Shown piece by piece: positions 1-5,702 of a stretch of 5,970 bases of DNA. The translations under genes were made by a program, and so were the position numbers. The notes below the pieces were generated by a model, which made no database searches, was not told the DNA's origin, and saw nothing but the letters and a program-made list of their open reading frames with translations. The number at the start of each line of letters is the position of its first letter. The stretch's first letter is position 1. Source of the stretch: Lachnoclostridium sp. UBA739 (GTDB lineage: Bacteria; Bacillota_A; Clostridia; Lachnospirales; Lachnospiraceae); the NCBI GenBank assembly GCA_002297865.1, contig DBKX01000091.1, positions 1 to 5,970 on the forward strand, read 5' to 3'.

Positions 1-280
1 GGATTCTTTTGAATCTGCTGAACAGGTCTATCAAAAGTTAAACGACATGTTACTTGATGGTATGCCATGTGACCATGTAAACGAAATGGTTTCTGCATCT
101 TCTGATGAAGTAGTGTATCAAAGAACTATGTGTATCCATGAAACTTACTGGTCAGAGGTAAATGGCTCAATCGAGATTTATTACGCATTACGTAGTCAAT
201 TTATAGCTGGATATTTAAAGGATTCTTCTTTTTCCTTTACTGCAGATGCAGATGGAAACTATCACATTAACAGAAAATAA
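1..280 (+). CDS. 3' end of an unrecognised protein (5' truncated by window edge)
   Basis: The frame is open from base 2 to the TAA at 278-280, giving 92 visible residues. The in-frame ATG at 47 has no purine-rich ribosome binding site ahead of it (the upstream bases read AAAAGTTAAACGAC), so the gene most likely begins outside the window. I do not recognise the family. The visible part is acidic and soluble-looking, without a membrane segment. It holds two C-x-H pairs (C23/H25 and C44/H46 of the visible part), a W-S-E stretch, and an aromatic-rich tail ending in NYHINRK. It lies 18 nt upstream of the hemerythrin-like gene on the same strand, so the two are probably cotranscribed. A metal or redox role is only a guess from that neighbour and the Cys/His pairs. 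Confidence is high that it is coding and nil for function. Confidence 0.75.
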   Translation, partial: DSFESAEQVYQKLNDMLLDGMPCDHVNEMVSASSDEVVYQRTMCIHETYWSEVNGSIEIYYALRSQFIAGYLKDSSFSFTADADGNYHINRK

Positions 281-287
281 TAGAAAC

Positions 288-291
288 GGAG
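288..291 (+). promoter_or_regulatory. Ribosome binding site of the hemerythrin-like gene
   Basis: GGAG sits 7 nt before the ATG at 299, which supports that start. It lies in the 18-nt gap after the upstream stop codon, as expected for translation within an operon. Confidence 0.7.
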
Positions 292-298
292 CATTGGT

Positions 299-859
299 AT
301 GTACGGGGTAGACTTATTAGTAAAAGAGCATGAAAATATAAAACGTATGGCAGTTGTTATGCGCGCGGCAAGTTTACATGTGTTAAATGGTGGAGACTTA
401 GCTGTTGAAGATTTTGACAAAATGGTTGATTTTGTACGTAATTACGCAGATAAACATCATCATAAAAAAGAGGAAAATATTCTGTTTGATTACATGAAAA
501 AGGAACTTGGTACGGTTGCAGAAAAACTGATTACACACGGCATGATGGTAGAACATGACCTTGGAAGACTTCATATGATGGAGCTAGATAATGCCTTAAG
601 AGCTTACGAAGAAACAGGAAGCCAAGATGCAAAACTTGATATAATTGCGAACACGATGGGGTATACTTATCTTATCAATCGTCATATCGATAAAGAAAAC
701 ACAGTTGTGTTTACATTTGGTGAAAAGAACTTAGATGAAAAAGTGCAAGAAGTCGTAAATGAAAAAACGAGAGCAATGGAAGATAAGGCAACAGAAGAAG
801 GCTTGCAAGATAAATACATCAAAATGCTTTCTGAATTGGAATTAAAATATGTAAAATAA
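299..859 (+). CDS. Hemerythrin-like (HHE cation-binding) domain protein
   Basis: The 186-residue protein has the His/Glu spacing of a hemerythrin-like four-helix bundle that holds a non-haem di-iron centre. Candidate ligands are H11 in the first helix (KEHENI), H54/H55 with E58/E59 in the HHHKKEEN motif, H80 and H86 (HGMMVEH), and H129 with E133 (HIDKEN). This H...HxxxE...H...HxxxE order is typical of the family. Proteins of this group bind oxygen or handle iron, NO or peroxide stress; which applies here cannot be read from sequence. There is no signal peptide or membrane helix, so it is probably cytoplasmic. The bundle fills roughly residues 1-145, and the charged C-terminal 40 residues look helical. 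The ATG at 299 has a GGAG 7 nt upstream. The gene follows an unknown gene by 18 nt and ends 22 nt before a strong hairpin shared with the convergent lexA. Confidence 0.88.
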   Translation: MYGVDLLVKEHENIKRMAVVMRAASLHVLNGGDLAVEDFDKMVDFVRNYADKHHHKKEENILFDYMKKELGTVAEKLITHGMMVEHDLGRLHMMELDNALRAYEETGSQDAKLDIIANTMGYTYLINRHIDKENTVVFTFGEKNLDEKVQEVVNEKTRAMEDKATEEGLQDKYIKMLSELELKYVK

Positions 860-881
860 AGAAATTTTAAGGGTTTTACAT

Positions 882-919
882 GAAACAGGGCCACCAGTTC
901 ACACTGGTGGTCCTGTTTC
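882..919. terminator. Hairpin between convergent genes, likely bidirectional terminator
   Basis: Arms 882-898 (GAAACAGGGCCACCAGT) and 903-919 (ACTGGTGGTCCTGTTTC) pair over 17 positions with one G-U wobble and a 4-nt TCAC loop. The hairpin lies 22 nt after the hemerythrin-like stop and directly abuts the lexA stop codon. A long stem exactly at a convergent junction fits a shared terminator. The reservation is that neither side has a clean run of Ts: the plus side ends GTTTCCTATT and the minus side continues ATGTAAAACC. Confidence 0.7.
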
Positions 920-1537
920 CTATTGAAATCTTCTATAAAGTCCACGTACTTTACCTAAAATATCAACATGGTCAACAATGATTGGGTCCATTGTATCATT
1001 CTCAGGCTGTAATCTGAAATGATTCTCTTCTTTATAAAAAGTCTTAACAGTAGCGGAATCATCAATTAATGCTACAACAATATCTCCGTTATCTGCTGTA
1101 ACCTGCTTTTCAACCAGGATTAAATCCCCATTAAAAATGCCAGCATTGATCATACTTTCACCTTTCACCTTTAACATAAAGGTATCAGACTTTGGCATGT
1201 CTTCTGATAACAAAGGAAAATATCCCTCAATATTCTCGATCGCGAGAATTGGTTGTCCTGCTGTAACTGTTCCGACAATGGGAACATTAACAATTTCATG
1301 TCTGGATAAGTTAAAAGAGTCGTCAACGATTTCAATTGCTCTAGGCTTCGTTGGATCTCGACGAATATAACCGTTCTTCTCCAATGTCTCTAGATGAGAG
1401 TGCACTGAAGAAGTAGATTTTAAATGAACCGCTTCGCAGATTTCACGAACTGCGGGTGGATAGCCTCTTTGTAAAATTTCAGATTTTATGTAATCTAAAA
1501 TCTCTCTTTGCTTTGTGCTTATTTTTCCGTAACCCAT
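920..1537 (-). CDS. lexA: LexA, SOS transcriptional repressor / self-cleaving protease
   Basis: The 205-residue protein is full length for Gram-positive LexA (B. subtilis DinR is the same size). The N-terminal winged helix-turn-helix covers about residues 1-70, with the typical start [11 protein letters not shown], the GYPPAVREI segment and recognition helix [13 protein letters not shown]. The C-terminal S24-type peptidase domain covers about 83-205. It contains the self-cleavage bond A93-G94 (in VTAGQP), nucleophile S128 (KGESM) and general base K165 (ATVKTF), followed by the conserved LQPEN segment at 176-180. All catalytic parts are present, so it should be cleaved when RecA filaments form on single-stranded DNA. 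The ATG is preceded by GGAGG at 1545-1549 with 7-nt spacing. Its promoter carries two candidate LexA boxes, implying autoregulation. It is divergent from a yneA-like gene, the arrangement known from Bacillus. Confidence 0.97.
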   Translation of the reverse strand: MGYGKISTKQREILDYIKSEILQRGYPPAVREICEAVHLKSTSSVHSHLETLEKNGYIRRDPTKPRAIEIVDDSFNLSRHEIVNVPIVGTVTAGQPILAIENIEGYFPLLSEDMPKSDTFMLKVKGESMINAGIFNGDLILVEKQVTADNGDIVVALIDDSATVKTFYKEENHFRLQPENDTMDPIIVDHVDILGKVRGLYRRFQ

Positions 1538-1544
1538 TTGGGAA

Positions 1545-1549
1545 CCTCC
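1545..1549 (-). promoter_or_regulatory. Ribosome binding site of lexA
   Basis: The minus strand reads GGAGG, 7 nt before the ATG whose first base is 1537. It fixes the lexA start. Confidence 0.85.
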
Positions 1550-1566
1550 AAAGTATAGTTTTCTTT

Positions 1567-1595
1567 ATTATAACTGATTAGAAAATAAATGTCAA
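1567..1595 (-). promoter_or_regulatory. lexA promoter (consensus -35 and -10)
   Basis: On the minus strand, TTGACA (1595-1590) and TATAAT (1572-1567) are both perfect sigma-A hexamers with a 17-nt spacer. Transcription should begin near 1560, giving a leader of about 20 nt that contains the GGAGG site. The -35 overlaps the candidate LexA box at 1593-1606, so repressor binding would block RNA polymerase. Confidence 0.85.
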
Positions 1596-1606
1596 ACAAA
1601 TGTTCC
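1593..1606. promoter_or_regulatory. LexA box 1 (lexA operator, overlaps -35)
   Basis: CAAACAAATGTTCC matches the Gram-positive LexA/DinR pattern CGAAC-N4-GTTCG at 8 of 10 half-site positions (A for G at position 2, C for G at position 14; the final C is itself allowed in the B. subtilis consensus). It overlaps the lexA -35 hexamer. Confidence 0.75.
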
Positions 1607-1619
1607 GTACAGGTGTTTG
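1606..1619. promoter_or_regulatory. LexA box 2 (upstream of lexA -35)
   Basis: CGTACAGGTGTTTG has one mismatch in each half of CGAAC-N4-GTTCG. It begins at the last base of box 1, with centres 13 nt apart, so the two could bind dimers side by side. It is weaker than box 1 as a sequence match because the spacer is less AT-rich. Confidence 0.55.
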
Positions 1620-1695
1620 TTTAAAAGAAAGCAGTAAATTTCAGTTATGAAAAGTAAACATTTCCAATGCTTTCCAACAGAATCTTAGAAAAATA

Positions 1696-1709
1696 CGAAC
1701 ATATGGTCG
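1696..1709. promoter_or_regulatory. LexA box 3 (upstream of the yneA-like promoter)
   Basis: CGAACATATGGTCG has a perfect left half-site, the favoured ATAT spacer and one mismatch (G for T) in the right half. It lies just upstream of the -35 hexamer at 1717. Confidence 0.8.
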
Positions 1710-1716
1710 AAAAACA

Positions 1717-1745
1717 TTGACATTCGAATACATGTTCGATATAAT
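1717..1745 (+). promoter_or_regulatory. Promoter of the yneA-like gene (consensus -35 and -10)
   Basis: TTGACA (1717-1722) and TATAAT (1740-1745) are perfect sigma-A hexamers separated by 17 nt. Transcription should start near 1752. LexA box 4 fills the spacer and box 5 covers the probable start site. A strong core promoter buried under operators is the layout expected of a gene that is silent until SOS induction. Confidence 0.9.
1725..1738. promoter_or_regulatory. LexA box 4 (in the spacer of the yneA-like promoter)
   Basis: CGAATACATGTTCG matches CGAAC-N4-GTTCG with a single mismatch (T for C at position 5). It lies entirely between the -35 and -10 hexamers, so binding would exclude RNA polymerase. 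Confidence 0.85.
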
Positions 1746-1750
1746 AAACA

Positions 1751-1764
1751 AAAACACATGTTCG
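1751..1764. promoter_or_regulatory. LexA box 5 (over the probable transcription start)
   Basis: AAAACACATGTTCG has a perfect right half-site and two mismatches in the outer left half. Its centre is 26 nt from box 4, while boxes 3 and 4 are 29 nt apart. Confidence 0.7.
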
Positions 1765-1767
1765 ACT

Positions 1768-1772
1768 GGAGG
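1768..1772 (+). promoter_or_regulatory. Ribosome binding site of the yneA-like gene
   Basis: GGAGG lies 8 nt before the ATG at 1781 and follows LexA box 5 by 3 nt. It confirms the start codon. Confidence 0.85.
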
Positions 1773-1780
1773 ATAATCAT

Positions 1781-2080
1781 ATGAGAAACATAAATAAAAA
1801 AGCAGTAGTGTATTTCATGCTAGGGACGGTGCTATTATCAAGTATGGTGACAGTTTCCATTACTGCGTCAAGACAGCCGTATAAAGTGCAGAAAAATGTT
1901 ACTTCTGTAATGATAGAGAAAGGGGATTCTCTCCGGACAATCGCAGAGACTTACTATTCCGATGAGAATCGTTCCATGAAAGCATATATTGAAGAGATAA
2001 AAAAGTGTAATCATTTATCAGGCAATGAGATTAAAGAGGGTAACAGCCTAATTATTCCTTATTACGAGAAAGTTAAGTAA
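1781..2080 (+). CDS. YneA-like SOS cell-division inhibitor (membrane-anchored LysM protein)
   Basis: The 99-residue protein has a short basic N-terminus (RNINKK), one hydrophobic segment at about residues 8-28, and a LysM-like domain at about 43-95. LysM signs are the opening EKGDSLRTIAETYY, a middle segment ending KKCN, and the closing EIKEGNSLIIPYY. This is the architecture and size of Bacillus YneA, which is exported, acts at the envelope and delays septation after DNA damage until it is degraded. The position, divergent from lexA under several LexA boxes, is also that of yneA. Sequence similarity to YneA itself could not be measured here, so the name is withheld. The hydrophobic segment could be an anchor or a cleaved signal (TAS at 28-30 is a possible cleavage motif). 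A housekeeping LysM protein is the alternative, but the SOS promoter argues against it. Confidence 0.82.
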   Translation: MRNINKKAVVYFMLGTVLLSSMVTVSITASRQPYKVQKNVTSVMIEKGDSLRTIAETYYSDENRSMKAYIEEIKKCNHLSGNEIKEGNSLIIPYYEKVK

Positions 2081-2097
2081 CGTATTCTTTCATAAAT

Positions 2098-2128
2098 GTT
2101 AAAATATGACACAGTTTTAACAATTTTT
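2098..2128 (+). terminator. AT-rich inverted repeat with T-run: weak terminator or operator
   Basis: GTTAAAA (2098-2104) and TTTTAAC (2115-2121) form a perfect 7-bp inverted repeat around a 10-nt loop, followed by TTTTT at 2124-2128. It lies 17 nt after the yneA-like stop. It resembles a rho-independent terminator, but the stem is almost all A-T and would be unstable. The right arm also overlaps a possible -35 for the next gene, so a regulator site is an alternative reading. Confidence 0.3.
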
Positions 2129-2146
2129 ATGCTTATTATCTATACA
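2117..2146 (+). promoter_or_regulatory. Candidate promoter of the amidase-GHL10 operon
   Basis: TTAACA (2117-2122, one mismatch to TTGACA) and TATACA (2141-2146, two mismatches to TATAAT) are 18 nt apart, predicting a start near 2153 and a leader of about 24 nt. A perfect TATAAT lies at 2157-2162, but it has no matching -35 and would start transcription inside the ribosome binding site. No LexA box is visible in the 96-nt gap. Confidence 0.35.
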
Positions 2147-2166
2147 GGACAAGCATTATAATGAAA

Positions 2167-2173
2167 AGGTGAT
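2167..2173 (+). promoter_or_regulatory. Ribosome binding site of the amidase gene
   Basis: AGGTGAT pairs with the 3'-proximal AUCACCU of 16S rRNA. The pairing is shifted toward the start codon, so the 3-nt gap to the ATG at 2177 is equivalent to normal spacing. Confidence 0.6.
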
Positions 2174-2176
2174 AAG

Positions 2177-4342
2177 ATGAAGAAATTAAGATTTATTCTA
2201 TTTATGTGTCTAATTTTGACCATAACTCCATATTATTCTGTTCAAGCATCTTCTAACTTAAGGATTAAAATGAACGGAAGTGTGGTTAAGTACGAGGGGA
2301 CACAGGCAAAAGCTGCATTTGATGGTAAAGGTATTGATGTTTCTAATACACCAGGAATTATAGTAAATGGCATTGCTCTATTTCCATACGATGTAGTGTT
2401 CAAAAATGGTTTGGGCATAAAGTGTCAATATAATACCTTTACGAAAGTATTAACTATGAAAAAGAATGAGAATACGGTAAAGCTTACAATGGGGAGCAGT
2501 ATTGCTTATGTGAATGGGACAAAAAAGACTCTTTCTGTTTCGCCAAGAAAAGTTTATTTTTACCATTCTAAAAAGACAAAGTTAATGGTGCCATCGCGTT
2601 TCGTGACAGAGGCTTTGGGGTATACATATAATTGGAATGCTAGTAAATCATTAGCTGAAATAAGAACTCCATATGCTCTTTACTATGACAAAACATGGCA
2701 TACTTATACTGGTACAAAAGGAAGTGTGAAGATTAATGGAGCTTCTATTAATGTATCGGACATGCCTACTGTTGTTATGAAAAACATTGCATTTGTACAA
2801 GCCAAGAAAGTATTTGGATATAAAGAATTGGATGCTACATATCAATATAATTCGAAATCAAAGACGATTACCATTCGTAATGATGATTTAGTCGTCGAAT
2901 TTACATTGGATAGTACAACAGCTTATGTAAATGGAAAAAGATGTACGTTAAAAGTAGCACCCAAGATAATGAAAGACAATGTAACAAAAAAAAGTGCAAT
3001 CATGGTGCCAGCAAAATTCACAGCTGAATCATTGGGATATGGGTATGTATGGAATTCATCTAAGAAAATCAGTGAAATTGCAGTAATACGAAAGAAAGAA
3101 TGGTCATTGGCTTTAGAAAAAACCAATCACTCTTCGGCATGCACAAATACGTTGCAATCAATTGATTTAATAGATGAAAAAGGTGTAGAATCGATTCGTT
3201 TTGTCGGAAAGAGTGATTTAAGCATTGAAACGGAATTCTCAAAGAAACATAATACTATAACATTATCCATAGCAAACCTTAACAATATTGATACAAAGCT
3301 TTCGAAAAAATTGACTAATTCAAATAATTTGAAACAATTAAAAATTTCAGAATGCGAGACTGGTAATTTGACTATTACAATGAGCCTATCAGAAGATGCT
3401 ACATATTATGAAGAAAAATCGGGGAATCGTTATTGTATCTATTTCTGTAATTCAGAAGTTGAAGTAGATGATAATACGATTTTATTACAAAAACCAGAGG
3501 GTGTTTCGTATTCGGATATAATGGATACTGACTGTTATTACAACAAACAATTTAAGATAACAATACCAGGTGACCAGGTTTCGTACTATAACAATATTTC
3601 GTTGTCTTCTTTGCCAGAAGGGATAACTAGTGTGAAATGTAGCTTGAATTCGTCTGGAAATACAGTTTTAACTTTTCATACTACAAAGGTATTAGGATAT
3701 AAATTATTTGATAACGGGGATACCTTTGGAATTACTGTAGGTCGTCCAAGTGAAATGTATGATAGTATTGTACTGCTTGATGCGGGACATGGAGGCGTTG
3801 ATCCTGGATGCGTCAGTAACGGACAACAAGAGAAAAATATTAATTATAATATTATTTACAAATATGCAAGAACGTATTTTAACGGAAAGAATTCTAAAGT
3901 AAAGGCTTATTGGACAAGAACAACAGATAAGAAGATTGAGTTGTCTGATAGAGCAGCTTATTCAGAAAAAGTGGAGGCAGATGTATTCATAAGCTTGCAT
4001 ATGAATTCAGCAGGGTCTTCTGCGGCCAATGGCACAGAAACGTATTACACCCTTACCAACAATAAACCTAATTCATACGGTTTGACAAGTAAGATGGTGG
4101 CAAACTATTTTCAAAGTAACTGGTCCTCACAATTAGGGTTAAGTACCACTAGAGGTGTGAAAACAGCTAACTATGTAGTTACAAAGCAAAATACTGTACC
4201 AGCTATTTTAATTGAATTAGGTTTTATGACAAGTACAAAGGACATTAGTATTCTTGGTTCTTCTGAAAATCAAAAAAAAGCAGCTAAAACTTTCTATCAG
4301 ACTGTATGTAATTTATTTGAGGAGTATCCAACAGGGCGATAG
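2177..4342 (+). CDS. Secreted N-acetylmuramoyl-L-alanine amidase (Amidase_3) with tandem copper-amine-oxidase-like N-domains
   Basis: The 721-residue protein would cleave the bond between MurNAc and L-alanine of the peptide stem outside the cell. Residues 1-24 form a signal peptide (KKLR, hydrophobic core, VQA cleavage motif at 22-24). Two tandem repeats resembling the copper amine oxidase N-terminal domain follow at about 28-165 and 175-305. Shared landmarks are AYVNG at 110 and 249 and MVPxxF...E.LGY at 137 and 276, a period of 139 residues. Residues ~320-525 look like AMIN-type beta domains, which in other amidases direct the enzyme to the wall; this assignment is weaker. The C-terminal Amidase_3 domain (~530-716) is intact: zinc ligands H538 (DAGHGG), E552 (QEKNIN) and H608 (SLHMNS), and catalytic E680 (IELGFM). 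The GHL10 gene starts 15 nt downstream, so the two are probably cotranscribed and both act on the envelope. Confidence 0.93.
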   Translation: MKKLRFILFMCLILTITPYYSVQASSNLRIKMNGSVVKYEGTQAKAAFDGKGIDVSNTPGIIVNGIALFPYDVVFKNGLGIKCQYNTFTKVLTMKKNENTVKLTMGSSIAYVNGTKKTLSVSPRKVYFYHSKKTKLMVPSRFVTEALGYTYNWNASKSLAEIRTPYALYYDKTWHTYTGTKGSVKINGASINVSDMPTVVMKNIAFVQAKKVFGYKELDATYQYNSKSKTITIRNDDLVVEFTLDSTTAYVNGKRCTLKVAPKIMKDNVTKKSAIMVPAKFTAESLGYGYVWNSSKKISEIAVIRKKEWSLALEKTNHSSACTNTLQSIDLIDEKGVESIRFVGKSDLSIETEFSKKHNTITLSIANLNNIDTKLSKKLTNSNNLKQLKISECETGNLTITMSLSEDATYYEEKSGNRYCIYFCNSEVEVDDNTILLQKPEGVSYSDIMDTDCYYNKQFKITIPGDQVSYYNNISLSSLPEGITSVKCSLNSSGNTVLTFHTTKVLGYKLFDNGDTFGITVGRPSEMYDSIVLLDAGHGGVDPGCVSNGQQEKNINYNIIYKYARTYFNGKNSKVKAYWTRTTDKKIELSDRAAYSEKVEADVFISLHMNSAGSSAANGTETYYTLTNNKPNSYGLTSKMVANYFQSNWSSQLGLSTTRGVKTANYVVTKQNTVPAILIELGFMTSTKDISILGSSENQKKAAKTFYQTVCNLFEEYPTGR

Positions 4343-4349
4343 AGAGGAG
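4343..4349 (+). promoter_or_regulatory. Ribosome binding site that decides the GHL10 start
   Basis: AGAGGAG immediately follows the amidase stop and lies 8 nt before the ATG at 4358. The in-frame GTG at 4349 overlaps this site, so it cannot use it and is not the likely start. Confidence 0.8.
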
Positions 4350-4357
4350 TGTATATT

Positions 4358-5641
4358 ATGCAACAAATTTTAAAAAAATCAAAGAGAGTGCTCTTATTTT
4401 TATTGATCACAGTACTTTTAAATGGGAGGGTGTGTTGCGTGAAAGCCAATGCAGCATCAATTAGCTCTAATAAATCCAGCACTACTGCAAATACGAAAAA
4501 TTCGGAACTTAAAGGTGCTTGGATTTCATATCTAGAGTTTTTATCTGCTGGTGTAAGTAATATGTCAAAGAAAGAATTTTACAACTACATTGACAAAATG
4601 TTTACTCAATGTAAATCTATGGGAATGAATACAGTGATTGTTCAGATTAGACCAAGTTCAGATGCGATGTATCCATCCAAATATTTTCCTTGGTCTTCGT
4701 ATGTAAGTGGTGTGCAAGGAAGAAGTCTTAATTATGATCCAACTGCTTATATGGTTTCAGCAGCACATAAAAGAGGATTACAATTCTATGCGTGGATTAA
4801 TCCTTATCGGGTTTCAGCTACAAGTACAGATATTAAAAAGCTTTCAGTAAATAATCCGGCAAGAAAATGGCGTCTCAGTAAGAAGAGTGCGGATCGCAGA
4901 AATGTATTAACGTTCAATAAACAGCTATATTACAATCCTTCTAAACAAGAGGTAAGGACCTTAATTGTGAATGGTGTAAAGGAAGTAGTAAAGAAATATA
5001 ACGTGAATGGCGTAATATTTGATGATTATTTTTATCCAAATCTAGGGAGTAAATATAAATCAAATTTTGATTATTCTGAATTTAAACAATACAAATTACA
5101 GTGCAAACAAAACCATGTTCAATCAAAAAGTATCGAAAACTGGAGAAGAGGTAATGTAAGTGCACTACTAAGACGGGTGAAAACTGCAGTAAAAGCAATT
5201 GATAAGAAAGTTGTGTTTGGAGTAAGTCCCCAGGGCAGCATAAGCAACTTAAAACTTGCCAATGCAAATTATTGTGATGTGGCAAAATGGATGAATTCTG
5301 ATTCCTATCTTGATTTTATTTGTCCACAGATTTACTGGAGTACAACTAATCCAGTAGCACCATATAAAGAGGTATTAAATCAATGGATAGACTTGAGAAA
5401 ATCAAAAAAAGTTAAGCTGTATGTAGCACTGAGTGTTTATAAGGCGGGTTTAACTAATAAAGAAGCACAAGCACTTTCACCAGCTGACTTAAGATGGTAC
5501 AAAGTTGATACGAATTTAAAGGAACAGGTGCTATATGCAAGACAAAGGAAACAAGTAACAGGGTTTATGTTTTATCGATATGATAATATGATTTCTTCCA
5601 AGGCGCGTAGTGAGATGAAGAATCTGCAATCGATTTTATAG
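4358..5641 (+). CDS. Secreted glycoside-hydrolase-like protein, GHL10 / DUF187 family
   Basis: Counting from the ATG at 4358, the protein has 427 residues. A signal peptide (QQILKKSKR, then VLLFLLITVLL) ends near ANA/NAA at 30-33. A Ser/Thr/Asn-rich linker runs to about residue 50, then a TIM-barrel-like GHL10 domain (formerly DUF187) fills the rest. Family landmarks are GAWISYLEF (from 53), QIRPSSDAMYPS (from 96), YAWINPYR (W146-R151), GVIFDDYFYP (D222, D223), SPQGSI (from 290) and CPQIYWS (from 322). D222/D223 are the likely catalytic acids by analogy. The family is linked to cell-surface glycan cleavage (peptidoglycan or related polymers); the exact substrate is unknown. The domain looks complete. 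No wall-binding repeats are present, so the protein may be released. The Cys pair in VCCVKA does not form a convincing lipobox. Confidence 0.9.
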   Translation: MQQILKKSKRVLLFLLITVLLNGRVCCVKANAASISSNKSSTTANTKNSELKGAWISYLEFLSAGVSNMSKKEFYNYIDKMFTQCKSMGMNTVIVQIRPSSDAMYPSKYFPWSSYVSGVQGRSLNYDPTAYMVSAAHKRGLQFYAWINPYRVSATSTDIKKLSVNNPARKWRLSKKSADRRNVLTFNKQLYYNPSKQEVRTLIVNGVKEVVKKYNVNGVIFDDYFYPNLGSKYKSNFDYSEFKQYKLQCKQNHVQSKSIENWRRGNVSALLRRVKTAVKAIDKKVVFGVSPQGSISNLKLANANYCDVAKWMNSDSYLDFICPQIYWSTTNPVAPYKEVLNQWIDLRKSKKVKLYVALSVYKAGLTNKEAQALSPADLRWYKVDTNLKEQVLYARQRKQVTGFMFYRYDNMISSKARSEMKNLQSIL

Positions 5642-5702
5642 AGCAAGCTTACCATGGCATTCCTTATTAGACTGTGATTTAGATTAGTTTGCTGTCATAC
5701 TT
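5642..5702. other. Short convergent intergenic gap with a possible weak hairpin
   Basis: CTGTCAT (5692-5698) and ATGACAG (5710-5716) form a 7-bp inverted repeat with an 11-nt loop that contains the stop codon of the convergent Big_2 gene. It extends to about 10 bp if a G-U pair is allowed. No T-run follows on either strand, so calling it a terminator would be weak. Nothing else is visible in the gap. Confidence 0.3.

Noticed and set aside
682..945. Minus-strand open frame overlapping the hemerythrin-like gene and the end of lexA
   Set aside because: It is antisense to a clear domain protein, runs through the hairpin, and encodes low-complexity sequence with no recognisable domain.
1232..1249. 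Palindrome ATTCTCG-ATCG-CGAGAAT inside lexA
   Set aside because: A 7-bp stem within conserved coding sequence (LAIENI). It does not fit the LexA box pattern and has no terminator tail, so coincidence is likely.
1137..1370. Plus-strand open frame inside lexA
   Set aside because: It is fully antisense to the conserved LexA protease domain and has no convincing ribosome binding site.
2157..2162. Perfect TATAAT just before the amidase start
   Set aside because: No acceptable -35 lies 16-18 nt upstream, and the resulting transcript would start in the ribosome binding site.
2651..3126. Minus-strand open frames inside the amidase gene
   Set aside because: They are antisense to the copper-amine-oxidase-like repeats and resemble the reverse reading of AT-rich coding DNA.
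4297..4482. Minus-strand open frame across the amidase-GHL10 junction
   Set aside because: It is antisense to the end of the amidase, the ribosome binding site and the signal peptide of the next gene, with no domain or start signal.
5082..5285. Minus-strand open frame inside the GHL10 gene
   Set aside because: It is antisense to the conserved barrel domain, and its translation is low-complexity.
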